Below the pieces are notes generated by a model. That model had not been told where the DNA came from. It saw only the letters and a list, made by a program, of their open reading frames with translations, and made no database searches. Below are positions 24,275-33,518 of a DNA stretch of 64,000 nt, piece by piece (within the stretch, counting starts at the first letter, position 1; each line of letters opens with the position of its first letter). Made by a program: the position numbers and the translations under genes. Origin of the DNA: Pelagibacterales bacterium SAG-MED19. GTDB taxonomy: Bacteria > Pseudomonadota > Alphaproteobacteria > Pelagibacterales > Pelagibacteraceae. Where the stretch lies: NCBI GenBank assembly GCA_014654035.1, contig JACWDQ010000001.1, positions 62,001 through 126,000 on the forward strand. Reading direction: 5' to 3'.

Positions 24275-24811
24275 ATGGCTAGAGTTACAGTAGAAGATTG
24301 CGTAGACAAAGTAGACAGTCCTTATGAATTGGTTTTAGTAGCGAAAGAAAGAGCAACACAACTAAATTCAGGTTTAGAACCAACTTTGGAAAGAGACAAC
24401 GATAAGAATACTGTTATAGCACTTAGAGAAATAGCTGAAGAAAATATCAAAGTTCCAGATTTAACTGAAAGTGCAATTTACAAATTAAGAAAACATGTAG
24501 AACAAGTTGATGATGGTTCTGAAGATGATGAAGATTTAGGTGATGATTTTGAAAATTTATATAAAGGTGAAATTTCAAAAAGTGGTACACCAATACTACC
24601 ATCAAAAAGAGCTAGAAAAGCTCCAGAAAAAATTCAAGTTTCTAAAGAAGATTTAGAAGAACTTTCTCAAACAGCACAACCGGATGTTGATACTCCAACT
24701 TCAGAGGATACTGAGTCTGAACAAGGCGATGTATCATTAGAAGAAGTTTCTGAAAGTGAAAGTCAAGAATCAGATTTTGTAGCTGATGATTCAGAGCCTT
24801 CAAATACTTAA
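24275..24811 (+). CDS. rpoZ: RNA polymerase omega subunit with long acidic tail
   Basis: The first 65 or so residues are a clear omega subunit: [32 protein letters not shown] and [14 protein letters not shown]. Omega helps assemble the RNA polymerase beta-prime subunit. The protein has 178 residues, whereas typical omegas have about 70-130. The extra part is strongly acidic and Ser/Thr-rich (for example [14 protein letters not shown] and [18 protein letters not shown]) and is probably disordered. The gene is followed 22 bp later by dusA on the same strand. Confidence 0.92.
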   Translation: MARVTVEDCVDKVDSPYELVLVAKERATQLNSGLEPTLERDNDKNTVIALREIAEENIKVPDLTESAIYKLRKHVEQVDDGSEDDEDLGDDFENLYKGEISKSGTPILPSKRARKAPEKIQVSKEDLEELSQTAQPDVDTPTSEDTESEQGDVSLEEVSESESQESDFVADDSEPSNT

Positions 24812-24833
24812 AAAAATAATATAAAGTTATATC

Positions 24834-25826
24834 ATGATAAGGAAAGTATCAGTTGCTCCTATGATGGATTGTACAGATCGTCATGAACGTTATTTTCTTA
24901 GATTAATTTCTAAAAACACACTTTTGTATACAGAAATGGTAGTAGATGAAGCTATTGAAAGAGGCGATAGAAAAAAATTATTAGAATTTAATATAAATGA
25001 AAAACCTGTAGCACTTCAGTTAGGTGGATCTTCACCAAAATTATTAGCAAACGCAACAAAAGTTGGAGAAGATTTTGGTTATGATGAAATTAATTTGAAT
25101 TTAGGTTGTCCTAGTAAGAAAGTTGAGAAAAATAAATTTGGTGCTTGCCTAATGAAAGAACCAAATTTAGTTGCAGATTGCTTAAGTAAAATGATTTCAG
25201 TAACAAAATTACCAGTAACTATCAAAACTAGAATTGGATATGATGATGTCGAAGATTATGAAAATTTGCATAATTTTATTTCAATACTTAACAATACAGG
25301 AATTAAAACATTTATAATTCATGCAAGAAAAGCAATGTTAGGAAAATTTACTCCTAAACAAAATTTAAATATTCCCCCACTAAAATATGAATATGTTTAT
25401 AAACTTAAGGAGGATTTTCCTGATAAAGAAATAATCATAAATGGCGGTATTACTTCTGTTGAAGATGTTAAATCTCATTTAATAAAAACAGATGGAGTGA
25501 TGATCGGTCGAGCTGCTTATCACACACCTTACTTGTTAGCAGAAATTGAAAAAGAAATTTTTAAAAATGATAACGTATCTAGTAGGCAAGATATAATTGA
25601 ACAATTAATCCCATATATCAAATATGAAATTAAAAAAGGCACACGGTTGAATCAAATTATGAGACATACTCTAGGTCTGTTTCATGGACAAACTGGTGCA
25701 AGCTATTGGAAAAGATATTTAAGTGAAAACATGTGTGTCAGAGATGCTGATATAAAAAAAATAGATCACATCATGGATAAGATTAAATATAACAATATTG
25801 ATACAAGCGTAGGACACTCTGCTTAA
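24834..25826 (+). CDS. dusA: tRNA-dihydrouridine(20/20a) synthase
   Basis: This is an FMN-dependent enzyme that reduces uridine at positions 20/20a in the D loop of tRNAs. The N-terminus VAPMMDCTDRHERYFLRLI is specific to the DusA subgroup. Then come LQLGGSSPK, the catalytic Cys in LNLGCPSKKVEKNKFGACLM, the FMN loop INGGITSVEDV and MIGRAAYHTP. The length of 330 residues is normal. It is probably co-transcribed with rpoZ. Confidence 0.95.
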   Translation: MIRKVSVAPMMDCTDRHERYFLRLISKNTLLYTEMVVDEAIERGDRKKLLEFNINEKPVALQLGGSSPKLLANATKVGEDFGYDEINLNLGCPSKKVEKNKFGACLMKEPNLVADCLSKMISVTKLPVTIKTRIGYDDVEDYENLHNFISILNNTGIKTFIIHARKAMLGKFTPKQNLNIPPLKYEYVYKLKEDFPDKEIIINGGITSVEDVKSHLIKTDGVMIGRAAYHTPYLLAEIEKEIFKNDNVSSRQDIIEQLIPYIKYEIKKGTRLNQIMRHTLGLFHGQTGASYWKRYLSENMCVRDADIKKIDHIMDKIKYNNIDTSVGHSA

Positions 25827-25866
25827 CGCATTTATTTCAAACGAATATAGTTTTTTCATTTTACTA

Positions 25867-26652
25867 ATGATACTTACCGCTATTCCAGTGGGATTTGTTG
25901 CTGGTTTATTTGGAATAGGTGGAGGTTTAATTACTGTTCCATTTCTTTACTATATATTCGGTTCTTTGGGTATCGATCAGACATATTTAATGCATTTAGC
26001 GGTTGGAACATCTTTTGCAATTATCATTCCAACCTCAATAGTCTCGGTTCTAACCCACCATAAATTTGAAGCCGTAGATTTTGATATTGTTAAAAGTTAT
26101 GGAATTTTTGTAGTGCTTGGCGTGGTTTTAGGAACAATTTTTGCCGCATCATTAAAAACAAAATCTTTAGTATTATTTTTTTCAATTGTTATTTTTTTTT
26201 TAGGAATTTATTTATTATCATTAAAAGAAAAAGCAAATACTATAGCTGTTAAAATTAAAACACATCTTAAAATTATATTAGGCCTTATAGTGGGTTTTAT
26301 TTCAGCACCTATGGGTATAGGTGGTGCTATTATGAATGTTCCAATTTTAAAATTTTTTGGTTATTCAATAAATAAAGCTATCGGCAGTGCTGCTGCAATT
26401 GGATTTTTAATCGCATTGTTTGGAGCTTTAGGTTTTTTGATAACTGGGAGCTATCTTAAGACAAACTTACCACTTAGTATTGGTTTCTTAAATATACCAG
26501 CTTTTTTAATTTTTATTCCAATAACAACTCTAATGGCAAGAGTTGGTGCTAGTACAGTACATAAAATAGATAAAAAAAAGATAAGTAAATTGTTTGGAGT
26601 TTTTTTACTTATAATTGGAACTAAATTTTTATTAGAATATTTTAAAATTTAG
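25867..26652 (+). CDS. TauE/SafE family membrane transporter
   Basis: The 261-residue membrane protein has about eight helices in two halves. GFVAGLFGIGGGLITVPFLY in the first half and GFISAPMGIGGAIMNVPILK in the second are the paired family signatures. Members export sulfite, sulfoacetate or related anions, and the substrate here is unknown. The frame is open upstream as far as 25813 with a hydrophobic sequence, so a non-ATG start slightly further up (overlapping the end of dusA) is possible. The ATG at 25867 is the first canonical start. A clear terminator follows. Confidence 0.88.
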   Translation: MILTAIPVGFVAGLFGIGGGLITVPFLYYIFGSLGIDQTYLMHLAVGTSFAIIIPTSIVSVLTHHKFEAVDFDIVKSYGIFVVLGVVLGTIFAASLKTKSLVLFFSIVIFFLGIYLLSLKEKANTIAVKIKTHLKIILGLIVGFISAPMGIGGAIMNVPILKFFGYSINKAIGSAAAIGFLIALFGALGFLITGSYLKTNLPLSIGFLNIPAFLIFIPITTLMARVGASTVHKIDKKKISKLFGVFLLIIGTKFLLEYFKI

Positions 26653-26660
26653 ATAGGATG

Positions 26661-26693
26661 GGGTGGTTTCAGTCTCCCTCTACCACCCTTTTT
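26661..26693 (+). terminator. Rho-independent terminator after the TauE gene
   Basis: GGGTGGT (26661-26667) pairs perfectly with ACCACCC (26682-26688) across a 14-base loop, followed immediately by TTTTT. This is the clearest intrinsic terminator seen in the window. It closes the rpoZ-dusA-tauE transcription unit. Confidence 0.8.
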
Positions 26694-26747
26694 AAATAAT
26701 AAGCGATTCGTCAAAACTTTTAAAACACGTAATAATAGAAAAGATAT

Positions 26748-27014
26748 TTAATTGTGGAAATGTATTAGAGATTTACTTTTTACTTTTAAATCAAAATCAT
26801 CAATTTTTTTTACAATCTCAGTAACCTCTTTCTTACTTTTTTTTGATACAATTTTGATATTCTTTACAATTTGATTAGAGGTAAAAGATAATGATGCACG
26901 AGCAGCACTTTTTGTTGTAGCACCAGTAAACACTGGACCTAGTAAAGCTGTTCCTGGACCACTGCAATTCATGAGCGATAATAAAAAAACAAAAATAATA
27001 AATTTTTTAAACAT
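26748..27014 (-). CDS. Small predicted lipoprotein
   Basis: The 88-residue product begins MFKKFIIFVFLLSLMNC, a lipoprotein signal with the lipidated Cys at position 17. The mature part starts SGPGTALLGPVFTGATTKSA, a Gly/Ala/Thr-rich segment, and continues with a Lys-rich helical tail. It is predicted to be membrane-anchored on the periplasmic side. No known function is recognised. The gene stands alone between two + strand genes, with about 190 bp of AT-rich sequence upstream in which no clear element was found. Confidence 0.7.
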   Translation of the reverse strand: MFKKFIIFVFLLSLMNCSGPGTALLGPVFTGATTKSAARASLSFTSNQIVKNIKIVSKKSKKEVTEIVKKIDDFDLKVKSKSLIHFHN

Positions 27015-27203
27015 AAAATTACTTAGCTAATACATGATTCTTAATTTTTTATTGCATCATAGAAAAAATTATTTACACGTAAAAATTGTATAATAATTTA
27101 ATACAAGCCAAAAAACCCTATTAAAAAGATTTGATATCTTTCTAAAACTCAATTTAAACACTTGCGATATATGATAATCTTCTAAAGTTGTTAACTTTTT
27201 TAT

Positions 27204-28322
27204 ATGGCTTCAAAAAAAGTAAATAAAAATAAAAAACCTATTATTGGAAATATCGAGTCAATAATTCCAAAAAATCTAAAATTTAATAAAATTAATCCTG
27301 GATCTGTAATAGAGGATACTAAAAATAAAATTGGAAGTATTTATACTAATTTTAAAAAAGAGAGAGAAAAAGAAAAAAAAAGATTAGAAAAGAAAAGAAA
27401 ACAGGATGAAAAAAAAGAGTTATTAAAAGAAAAAAAACAAGCACAAAAAGAAAAATTAGATAAAATTCGAGAAGAAAAACGTCAAATTTTGCTCTCACAA
27501 AAATTAATCAGTGACAACGAAAAACAGGTAAGAAAAAATGAGGAAAAAAGAAGAAAGATTGAGGCAAAAAGAATAAAAATTGAACAACAAAAATTAAAGG
27601 ATGAGGAAGCGAAAAAATTAAGAGAAGATGCTCAAAGATTAAAAGAAGAAGAGCTTAGATTAAAAATTCTTGAGAGACAAAGGATTCGTGAAGAAAAAAT
27701 CAAATTAAAAGAGGAAGCTATAAAAGCAAAAGAATTAGCGGCTCAAAAAGTGAGAGAAGAGAAGGAACAAGCAAGGCAAGAACAAAATAGATTGAAAGAA
27801 ATTGAAAGACAAAAAAGACTAGATGAGGAACAAAGAATTAGGGAAGCAGCAAGAAAATTAAAATATGAGGAAGAAAAACTCAGAGAAACTGAAAACAGGT
27901 TAAAACAATTAGAAATTGATAGACAACAAGAAATTGAGAGACAATTACTTCAAGAACAAGCTGCACAAAGAGCCAAAGAGGAAGAACTGAGATTAAAAGA
28001 AGAAAAATTAAAAAAAGCTGAACAAGATAGGTTAAATGCGGAAAAAGAACAAAGAGAAAAAGCCGAGGAATTAAGAAAAGATCAAGAAAAACAAAAAAGA
28101 ATTGAGGAAGAAAAAAAAATTGCATTAAAACATAAAGCAGAAGAAGAGGAGAGAATAAGGGAAGAAAATCGCAGAATAAAAGAATGGGAAGATAAATTTG
28201 ATCAAGAGCAAAAAATAAAAGAAGAGAACTTAATTAAAAAATTTTATAGTGATAATTCTGATCAAGATTTAAAATCTGAAATCCCTGAGGAAAATAATAG
28301 GGAGGAAGATAAAAGTAAGTAA
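27204..28322 (+). CDS. Lys/Glu/Arg-rich long coiled-coil protein
   Basis: The 372-residue protein is composed mainly of Lys, Glu, Arg, Gln and Leu. From about residue 55 to 345 it forms one nearly uninterrupted charged helix, with runs such as KEREKEKKRLEKKRKQDEKK and many repeated LKEEE/EERIRE-type units. No signal peptide, membrane segment or enzymatic motif is visible, though the N-terminal 45 residues are less repetitive. It could be a structural, scaffold or nucleic-acid-associated protein, or a TolA/IncB-like spacer. Its end abuts the convergent phosphohexomutase gene. Confidence 0.7.
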   Translation: MASKKVNKNKKPIIGNIESIIPKNLKFNKINPGSVIEDTKNKIGSIYTNFKKEREKEKKRLEKKRKQDEKKELLKEKKQAQKEKLDKIREEKRQILLSQKLISDNEKQVRKNEEKRRKIEAKRIKIEQQKLKDEEAKKLREDAQRLKEEELRLKILERQRIREEKIKLKEEAIKAKELAAQKVREEKEQARQEQNRLKEIERQKRLDEEQRIREAARKLKYEEEKLRETENRLKQLEIDRQQEIERQLLQEQAAQRAKEEELRLKEEKLKKAEQDRLNAEKEQREKAEELRKDQEKQKRIEEEKKIALKHKAEEEERIREENRRIKEWEDKFDQEQKIKEENLIKKFYSDNSDQDLKSEIPEENNREEDKSK

Positions 28323-29777
28323 TTACATTTTTTGATCATACTCACCAATTTCCCCGGTCTTTTGCAGAATATCATCAATAAATTTAAATATATTTATTTT
28401 TCTTTCATTTGATGTAGGGCTCTCTGTAACAATAACTAACGAAGGTTTATTTGAAGAAGCTCTAATTAAACCCCAAGAACCATCTTCAAAAGAAAATCTT
28501 ACACCATTTACAGTTAAGACTTCTTTAATTTGTTGGTTATCTATTTTTATTTTTTTATCTTTTATTTCTTCTATTTTTTTTACTAAATCATCAACAACTT
28601 GATATTTTACTTCATCTTTACAAAAAGGTGCCATAGTTGGTGATTGATAAGTGATTGGAAGCTCATTAATTATTTCATGCATTTTCTTTTCTTGTTTGTC
28701 CAACAGATGACAAACTTGAATAGCAGAATTTATGCCATCATCATATCCATAACCTAATGGTTTATTGAAAAAGAAATGACCACTTTTTTCAAAACCTGCT
28801 AATGCTTTTTCATTATAAACTTTCCTTTTTATGTGTGAATGACCTGTTTTCCAATAGATAGTTTTACATTGATTTTTATTTAAAATTTTATCGTTTGTAT
28901 AAAGGCCAGTTGATTTTACATCTACAATAAATTTTGAATTTTTATGATTAGACGATAAATTTCTAGCAATAAGTAAACCAATTTTATCTGAAAAAATTTC
29001 ATTACCTTTATTATCTATAACTCCTACTCGATCACCATCACCATCAAATCCAAAACCTATGTCTGCATTATTTTCTTTTACAGCTTTAGATATTTCATGA
29101 AGCATCTCTAAATCTTCAGGGTTAGGGTTGTATTTGGGAAATGTCCAATCTAAATTACAATCTAATTCAATAACCTCACAACCAATACCTTTTAAAATAT
29201 CTGGTGCAAAAATTCCTGCTGTTCCATTTCCACAGGCCACAACTGCTTTAATTTTTTTATTTATTTTATTTTTTTGTATAAGATCATTTTTATAAATTTC
29301 TTGAAAATTATTTACATCTTTAATTTGCCCTTCACCTTTAGTAAACTTTTCATTTATTGTAATTTCTTTAAGCTCTTTCATTTCTTCCGGTGTGTGAGTT
29401 AAACCTTTTTTGATACCCATTTTAACTCCAGTCCAACCATTTTCATTATGACTTGCAGTAACCATTGCAACTGCATCACTCTCTAGTTTAAATTGGGCAA
29501 AATAAACCATTGGTGATAAAGACAATCCTATATCTTCAACAAAACATCCTGTTGATATCAAACCTTTTTTTAAAGCAGTTTTTATTTCTTCACTGTATGA
29601 TCTGTAATCATGCCCCACTATTACTCTTGGATTTTTTAGCTTGGTGTGTTCTATAATTTGTGTTCCTAAACCTTTTCCAAGATTTGTGATTCCTTCTGCA
29701 TTGATATCTTTATCGTACAGCCATCGTGCGTCATATTCTCTAAAGCCATAAGGGTCTATTTTTAATGATTGATTCAT
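28323..29777 (-). CDS. Phosphomannomutase/phosphoglucomutase
   Basis: This is an alpha-D-phosphohexomutase of 484 residues that interconverts hexose 6- and 1-phosphates for nucleotide-sugar synthesis. The phosphoserine loop is VTASHNENGWTGVKMG, the metal loop is FGFDGDGDRVGVID, and the sugar-binding loop is AGFEKSGHFFFN. The N-terminal DPYGFREYDARW is typical of the AlgC/ManB group. It should supply glucose 1-phosphate to RmlA or mannose 1-phosphate to GDP-sugar routes. It is divergent from nrdA with about 157 bp between the starts. Confidence 0.92.
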   Translation of the reverse strand: MNQSLKIDPYGFREYDARWLYDKDINAEGITNLGKGLGTQIIEHTKLKNPRVIVGHDYRSYSEEIKTALKKGLISTGCFVEDIGLSLSPMVYFAQFKLESDAVAMVTASHNENGWTGVKMGIKKGLTHTPEEMKELKEITINEKFTKGEGQIKDVNNFQEIYKNDLIQKNKINKKIKAVVACGNGTAGIFAPDILKGIGCEVIELDCNLDWTFPKYNPNPEDLEMLHEISKAVKENNADIGFGFDGDGDRVGVIDNKGNEIFSDKIGLLIARNLSSNHKNSKFIVDVKSTGLYTNDKILNKNQCKTIYWKTGHSHIKRKVYNEKALAGFEKSGHFFFNKPLGYGYDDGINSAIQVCHLLDKQEKKMHEIINELPITYQSPTMAPFCKDEVKYQVVDDLVKKIEEIKDKKIKIDNQQIKEVLTVNGVRFSFEDGSWGLIRASSNKPSLVIVTESPTSNERKINIFKFIDDILQKTGEIGEYDQKM

Positions 29778-29847
29778 GCTGTTAATTACTTACCTTTTTT
29801 TTAATTTTTTAGTTGAATTATTTTATCAGTGTTCTATAAATGTTCTG

Positions 29848-29902
29848 TTGATTTACTGTTTATATAGTATATTAATACAAAGCGCATACAACATATAGTT
29901 GT
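29848..29902 (+). promoter_or_regulatory. Candidate nrdAB promoter with NrdR-like boxes
   Basis: TTGATT (29848-29853) lies 16-17 bp before a weak -10 (TATTAA at 29870). The spacer contains ACTGTTTATATAGTAT (29855-29870), which I match to the remembered NrdR box consensus at about 12 of 16 positions. A second, odd-length palindrome, ACAACATATAGTTGT (29888-29902), follows with its centre about three helical turns away. The match is imperfect, so repression by NrdR is only suggested. Confidence 0.35.
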
Positions 29903-29934
29903 TTTCGCAAAATAACAAAATATAATACTAAATT

Positions 29935-31875
29935 ATGAATAAGATTCTATCTCAGGCCTTAAAGAAAGCTGTCTCCGAATATAGCCCAGAAGTAAAAGAG
30001 GTGTCAAAAGGAAATAGACCTGATCTTTTTTCTCTAAATAATGAAACTGAACTTTTTCAGAACGATAAAGGAATTATAATTAAAATTGATCGTTCGCGAG
30101 ATGTAAATTTAACAGATTTTGGTAAAGCAACTTTAAAAGATAGATATCTAGGTCACAACGAGTCTTTTCAAGATCTATTTGCACGTGTTGCCAGTTCATA
30201 CGCAGACGATAATTTACATGCACAAAGAATTTATAATTATATAAGCAATCTTTGGTTCATGCCAGCAACACCCGTTTTATCAAACGGCGGAACTAAAAGA
30301 GGTTTACCGATTTCTTGTTTTTTAAATGAAGCATCAGATAGCTTAGGTGGAATTCTCGATCTTTGGAGTGAGAACGTTTGGTTAGCAGCAAAAGGTGGTG
30401 GAATAGGAAGTTACTGGGGTAATTTAAGATCCATAGGTGAAAAAATTGGCAAAGTTGGAAAAACATCTGGCATAATTCCATTTATAAAAGTTATGGATTC
30501 TTTAACGATGGCTATCAGCCAAGGTTCTTTAAGAAGAGGATCAGCAGCTTGCTATCTTCCTGTCGATCATCCTGAAATAGAGGAATTTATTGAAATGAGA
30601 AGACCAACAGGTGGAGATCCAAATCGAAAGGCATTAAATTTACATCATGGTGTTTTAGTTTCAGATGCATTCATGCGTGCTGTAGAAAATGATGAACAAT
30701 GGGCACTAAAAAGTCCAGCTGATGGTACTGTGCAACAAACTATTTCAGCAAGAAATTTATGGATAAGATTATTAACTGCTAGAATTGAAACAGGTGAGCC
30801 ATATATAATTTATATTGATACTGTTAATAGATTAATCCCTCAACATCATAAACTAGCTAATTTGACAGTTAAAACATCTAACTTGTGTAGTGAAATAACT
30901 TTACCTACGGGAATAGATAAAGATGGACGAGACAGAACAGCTGTATGCTGTTTGTCTTCACTTAATCTAGAAAAATATGATGAATGGAAAGATGATCCAG
31001 ATATGATTGGTGATGTTATGAGATTTTTAGATAATGTTTTATCTGATTTTATTAACAAAGCTCCAGACCAATTTAAAGATGCCAAGTATTCAGCGGAAAG
31101 AGAAAGAAGTGTTGGTTTGGGAGTCATGGGTTTTCATTCTTTTTTACAAAAAAATAGAATTCCATTAGAATCAGTGATGGCTAAATCTTGGAATAAAAAA
31201 ATATTTAAACAAATTGATGAAAAAGTTAATCAAGCTTCAAAAGATTTAGCAGAAGAAAGAGGCGCTTGTCCTGATGCTGAAGAGTACGGATTTAAAGAGA
31301 GGTTTTCTAATAAAACAGCCATTGCACCGACAGCATCTATCTCAATTATCTGCGGTGGTGCTTCACCAGGAGTAGAACCGATAGCTGCAAATAGTTATAC
31401 ACACAAAACTTTGTCAGGATCTTTCAACGTTAGAAATAGATATTTAGAAGAAATATTAGAGAGTCATGGAAAAAATGATGATGAAACTTGGTCCACCATT
31501 ACAACTAATCAAGGCTCCGTATCACACTTAGATTTTTTAACAGATTTAGAAAAAGATGTTTTCAAAACTGCTTTTGAATTAAATCAGAAATGGATTATTG
31601 AATTAAGTGGAGACCGAACACCATTCATTTCCCAAGCACAATCAGTTAATTTATTTTTACCTGCTGATGTTCATAAAAAAGAATTACATAGAATTCATTT
31701 TGATGCATGGAAAAAAGGTTTAAAAAGCCTTTATTATTGTAGATCAAAATCAATTCAGAGAGCTGAAAATATTAATGATGCAAAATCAACAGATATCACA
31801 GCCAATGTATATAAATCCAAAAATCAACAAACCAATGAAGAACCAGAATACGAGGAGTGTTTATCATGTCAGTAG
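29935..31875 (+). CDS. nrdA: Class I ribonucleotide reductase, alpha (catalytic) subunit
   Basis: The enzyme reduces ribonucleotides to deoxyribonucleotides. The 646-residue chain begins with a short lead into the catalytic barrel and has no N-terminal ATP-cone, so the usual activity-site dATP control is probably absent. Visible sites are PATPVLSNGGTKRGLPISCF, NLCSEI, CCLSSLNLE, PTASISIICGGASPGVEP, the Tyr pair in LKSLYYCRS and the C-terminal redox pair ECLSC. The start of nrdB lies inside its last codons, so alpha and beta are coupled. It is shorter than the E. coli-type subunit (about 760 residues). Confidence 0.95.
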   Translation: MNKILSQALKKAVSEYSPEVKEVSKGNRPDLFSLNNETELFQNDKGIIIKIDRSRDVNLTDFGKATLKDRYLGHNESFQDLFARVASSYADDNLHAQRIYNYISNLWFMPATPVLSNGGTKRGLPISCFLNEASDSLGGILDLWSENVWLAAKGGGIGSYWGNLRSIGEKIGKVGKTSGIIPFIKVMDSLTMAISQGSLRRGSAACYLPVDHPEIEEFIEMRRPTGGDPNRKALNLHHGVLVSDAFMRAVENDEQWALKSPADGTVQQTISARNLWIRLLTARIETGEPYIIYIDTVNRLIPQHHKLANLTVKTSNLCSEITLPTGIDKDGRDRTAVCCLSSLNLEKYDEWKDDPDMIGDVMRFLDNVLSDFINKAPDQFKDAKYSAERERSVGLGVMGFHSFLQKNRIPLESVMAKSWNKKIFKQIDEKVNQASKDLAEERGACPDAEEYGFKERFSNKTAIAPTASISIICGGASPGVEPIAANSYTHKTLSGSFNVRNRYLEEILESHGKNDDETWSTITTNQGSVSHLDFLTDLEKDVFKTAFELNQKWIIELSGDRTPFISQAQSVNLFLPADVHKKELHRIHFDAWKKGLKSLYYCRSKSIQRAENINDAKSTDITANVYKSKNQQTNEEPEYEECLSCQ

Positions 31876-32882
31876 CAGAGAAAATTAAAACTGAAAAAAA
31901 AGAAATAATTCAACCAAAAAAAATGGGGTTATTAGTTGAAAATCCTGTTTATAAACCGTTTAGATATCCTTGGTGTTATGATGCATGGTTAACCCAACAA
32001 AGAATTCACTGGTTGCCTGAGGAGGTGCCTTTAGGTGACGATGTTAGAGATTGGCAAAAAAATCTATCACAATCAGAAAAGAATTTATTAACCCAAATAT
32101 TTAGGTTTTTTACTCAAGCTGATGTTGAGGTTAGTAATTGTTATTTGAGACATTACACAACTGTTTTTAAACCAACTGAAGTTTTAATGATGATGACTGC
32201 TTTTGCTTCAATGGAAACAGTTCATATTGCAGCTTATTCTCATTTACTTGATACCATTGGAATGCCTGAGTCCGAATATTCAGCTTTCATGAAGTATAAA
32301 GAAATGAAAGATAAATATGATTATATGCAAGACTTTAATGTTAATTCCAAAGAAGATATTGCAAAAACAGTTGCTGTCTTTAGTGCATTTACAGAAGGTT
32401 TACAATTATTTGCTAGTTTTGCAATTTTATTAAATTTTCCAAGACATAATAAGATGAAAGGAATGGGCCAAATAGTTACTTGGTCTGTTAGAGACGAAAC
32501 ACTTCATTGCAATTCAATGATAAGAATTTTTAAGGAATTCATAAAAGAGAATCCTGAAATTTGGACACCAAAATTAAAAAAAGAACTTTATGAAGCTTGT
32601 AGAACTATCATTGAGCATGAGGATGCTTTTATTGATCTAGCTTTCGAGATGGGTCCAATGGAAGGTTTAACAGCCAAGGATGTTAAAGATTATATTAGGT
32701 TTATTGCTAACAGAAGATTAGACCAACTTGGTTTAGAAGCAATTTATGATGTCCAAAAAAATCCTCTTGGATGGCTTGATACTATGCTTAATGCTGTTGA
32801 ACATATGAACTTTTTTGAAGGACGTGCAACAGAATATTCTAAAGCATCGACTCAAGGTACTTGGGTTGAAGCATTTAGTTAA
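31866..32882 (+). CDS. nrdB: Class I ribonucleotide reductase, beta (radical-generating) subunit
   Basis: This is a diiron/tyrosyl-radical subunit of 338 residues. ASMETVHIAAYSHLLDTIG shows the E-x2-H-x3-Y arrangement of the iron ligands and the radical tyrosine. FTEGLQLFASFAIL and SVRDETLHCNSM supply the remaining Glu and His ligands. The presence of the Tyr argues for class Ia/Ib-like chemistry rather than the Tyr-less Ic type. A GAGGAG ribosome site at 31852-31857, inside nrdA, decides the ATG at 31866 over an in-frame GTG at 31857. It overlaps nrdA by 10 bp. Confidence 0.95.
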   Translation: MSVAEKIKTEKKEIIQPKKMGLLVENPVYKPFRYPWCYDAWLTQQRIHWLPEEVPLGDDVRDWQKNLSQSEKNLLTQIFRFFTQADVEVSNCYLRHYTTVFKPTEVLMMMTAFASMETVHIAAYSHLLDTIGMPESEYSAFMKYKEMKDKYDYMQDFNVNSKEDIAKTVAVFSAFTEGLQLFASFAILLNFPRHNKMKGMGQIVTWSVRDETLHCNSMIRIFKEFIKENPEIWTPKLKKELYEACRTIIEHEDAFIDLAFEMGPMEGLTAKDVKDYIRFIANRRLDQLGLEAIYDVQKNPLGWLDTMLNAVEHMNFFEGRATEYSKASTQGTWVEAFS

Positions 32883-32887
32883 TTCAA

Positions 32888-33517
32888 TTGAAATATAAAA
32901 AGTATTTTAGAAAAACAAGCCTTAAACAAAAAGGTGATGGTGATTTCTTTTTAGAAGAGATTAAAAAAAAAAAACCTAAATATTTTCTTGAGGTGGGAGT
33001 TTTCCATGGTGTAACTGCCAGAAATGTTTGTGAACTATTGTTTAAAATACATAAGAGTGATTTTAAATACATAGGTTTAGACTTGTTTGAAAAAAATGAT
33101 GAAAATAAATCTGAGATAATTCCTAACACAAAATTCTCAAATCCATTTAAACAAATTTATTTTAAATTTATTAAAAGACAAGATCCTTACACTATCGAAG
33201 CTGTGAAAGATTTATTAAGTAATTTTAAAGATAATATTCATTTAATAAAAGGCAATTCAAACACAGTTTTAAAAAAAATAGATATGAGTAAAATAAACTA
33301 TGTATTTTTGGATGGTGGTCATGATTATGAAACAGTTAAAAATGATTTAGAATGTTGTGCCGAAGTGGTAGATAACGATGGCACAATTTTATGTGATGAC
33401 TATAACTTATCTTACGCACCTGGTGTTAAAAAAGCTATTGATGAGTTTGTTATGAAAAGAAATTATAAATGTGAAATTTTACTCAATTCAAGATTTGCTA
33501 GAATTGAGAAACAATAA
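32888..33517 (+). CDS. Class I SAM-dependent methyltransferase (Methyltransf_24-like)
   Basis: The 209-residue product has a Rossmann-type methyltransferase fold. YFLEVGVFHGVTARNVCELL is motif I (glycine-rich AdoMet loop), YIGLDLF the acidic end of strand 2, and INYVFLDGGHDYETVKNDLE and TILCDDYNLSYAPGVKKAID are typical of the Methyltransf_24 / cephalosporin-hydroxylase-like group. The start is a TTG five bases after nrdB; no ATG occurs before motif I. The substrate is unknown; relatives often modify sugars or lipids. The gene is converged upon by prpC. Confidence 0.78.
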   Translation: MKYKKYFRKTSLKQKGDGDFFLEEIKKKKPKYFLEVGVFHGVTARNVCELLFKIHKSDFKYIGLDLFEKNDENKSEIIPNTKFSNPFKQIYFKFIKRQDPYTIEAVKDLLSNFKDNIHLIKGNSNTVLKKIDMSKINYVFLDGGHDYETVKNDLECCAEVVDNDGTILCDDYNLSYAPGVKKAIDEFVMKRNYKCEILLNSRFARIEKQ

Positions 33518-33518
33518 A

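Noticed and set aside
27880-28125. An 81-residue Phe/Leu-rich frame on the - strand
   Set aside because: It is the antisense reading of the Lys/Glu-rich coiled-coil gene; Lys/Glu codons give Phe/Leu-type codons on the other strand.
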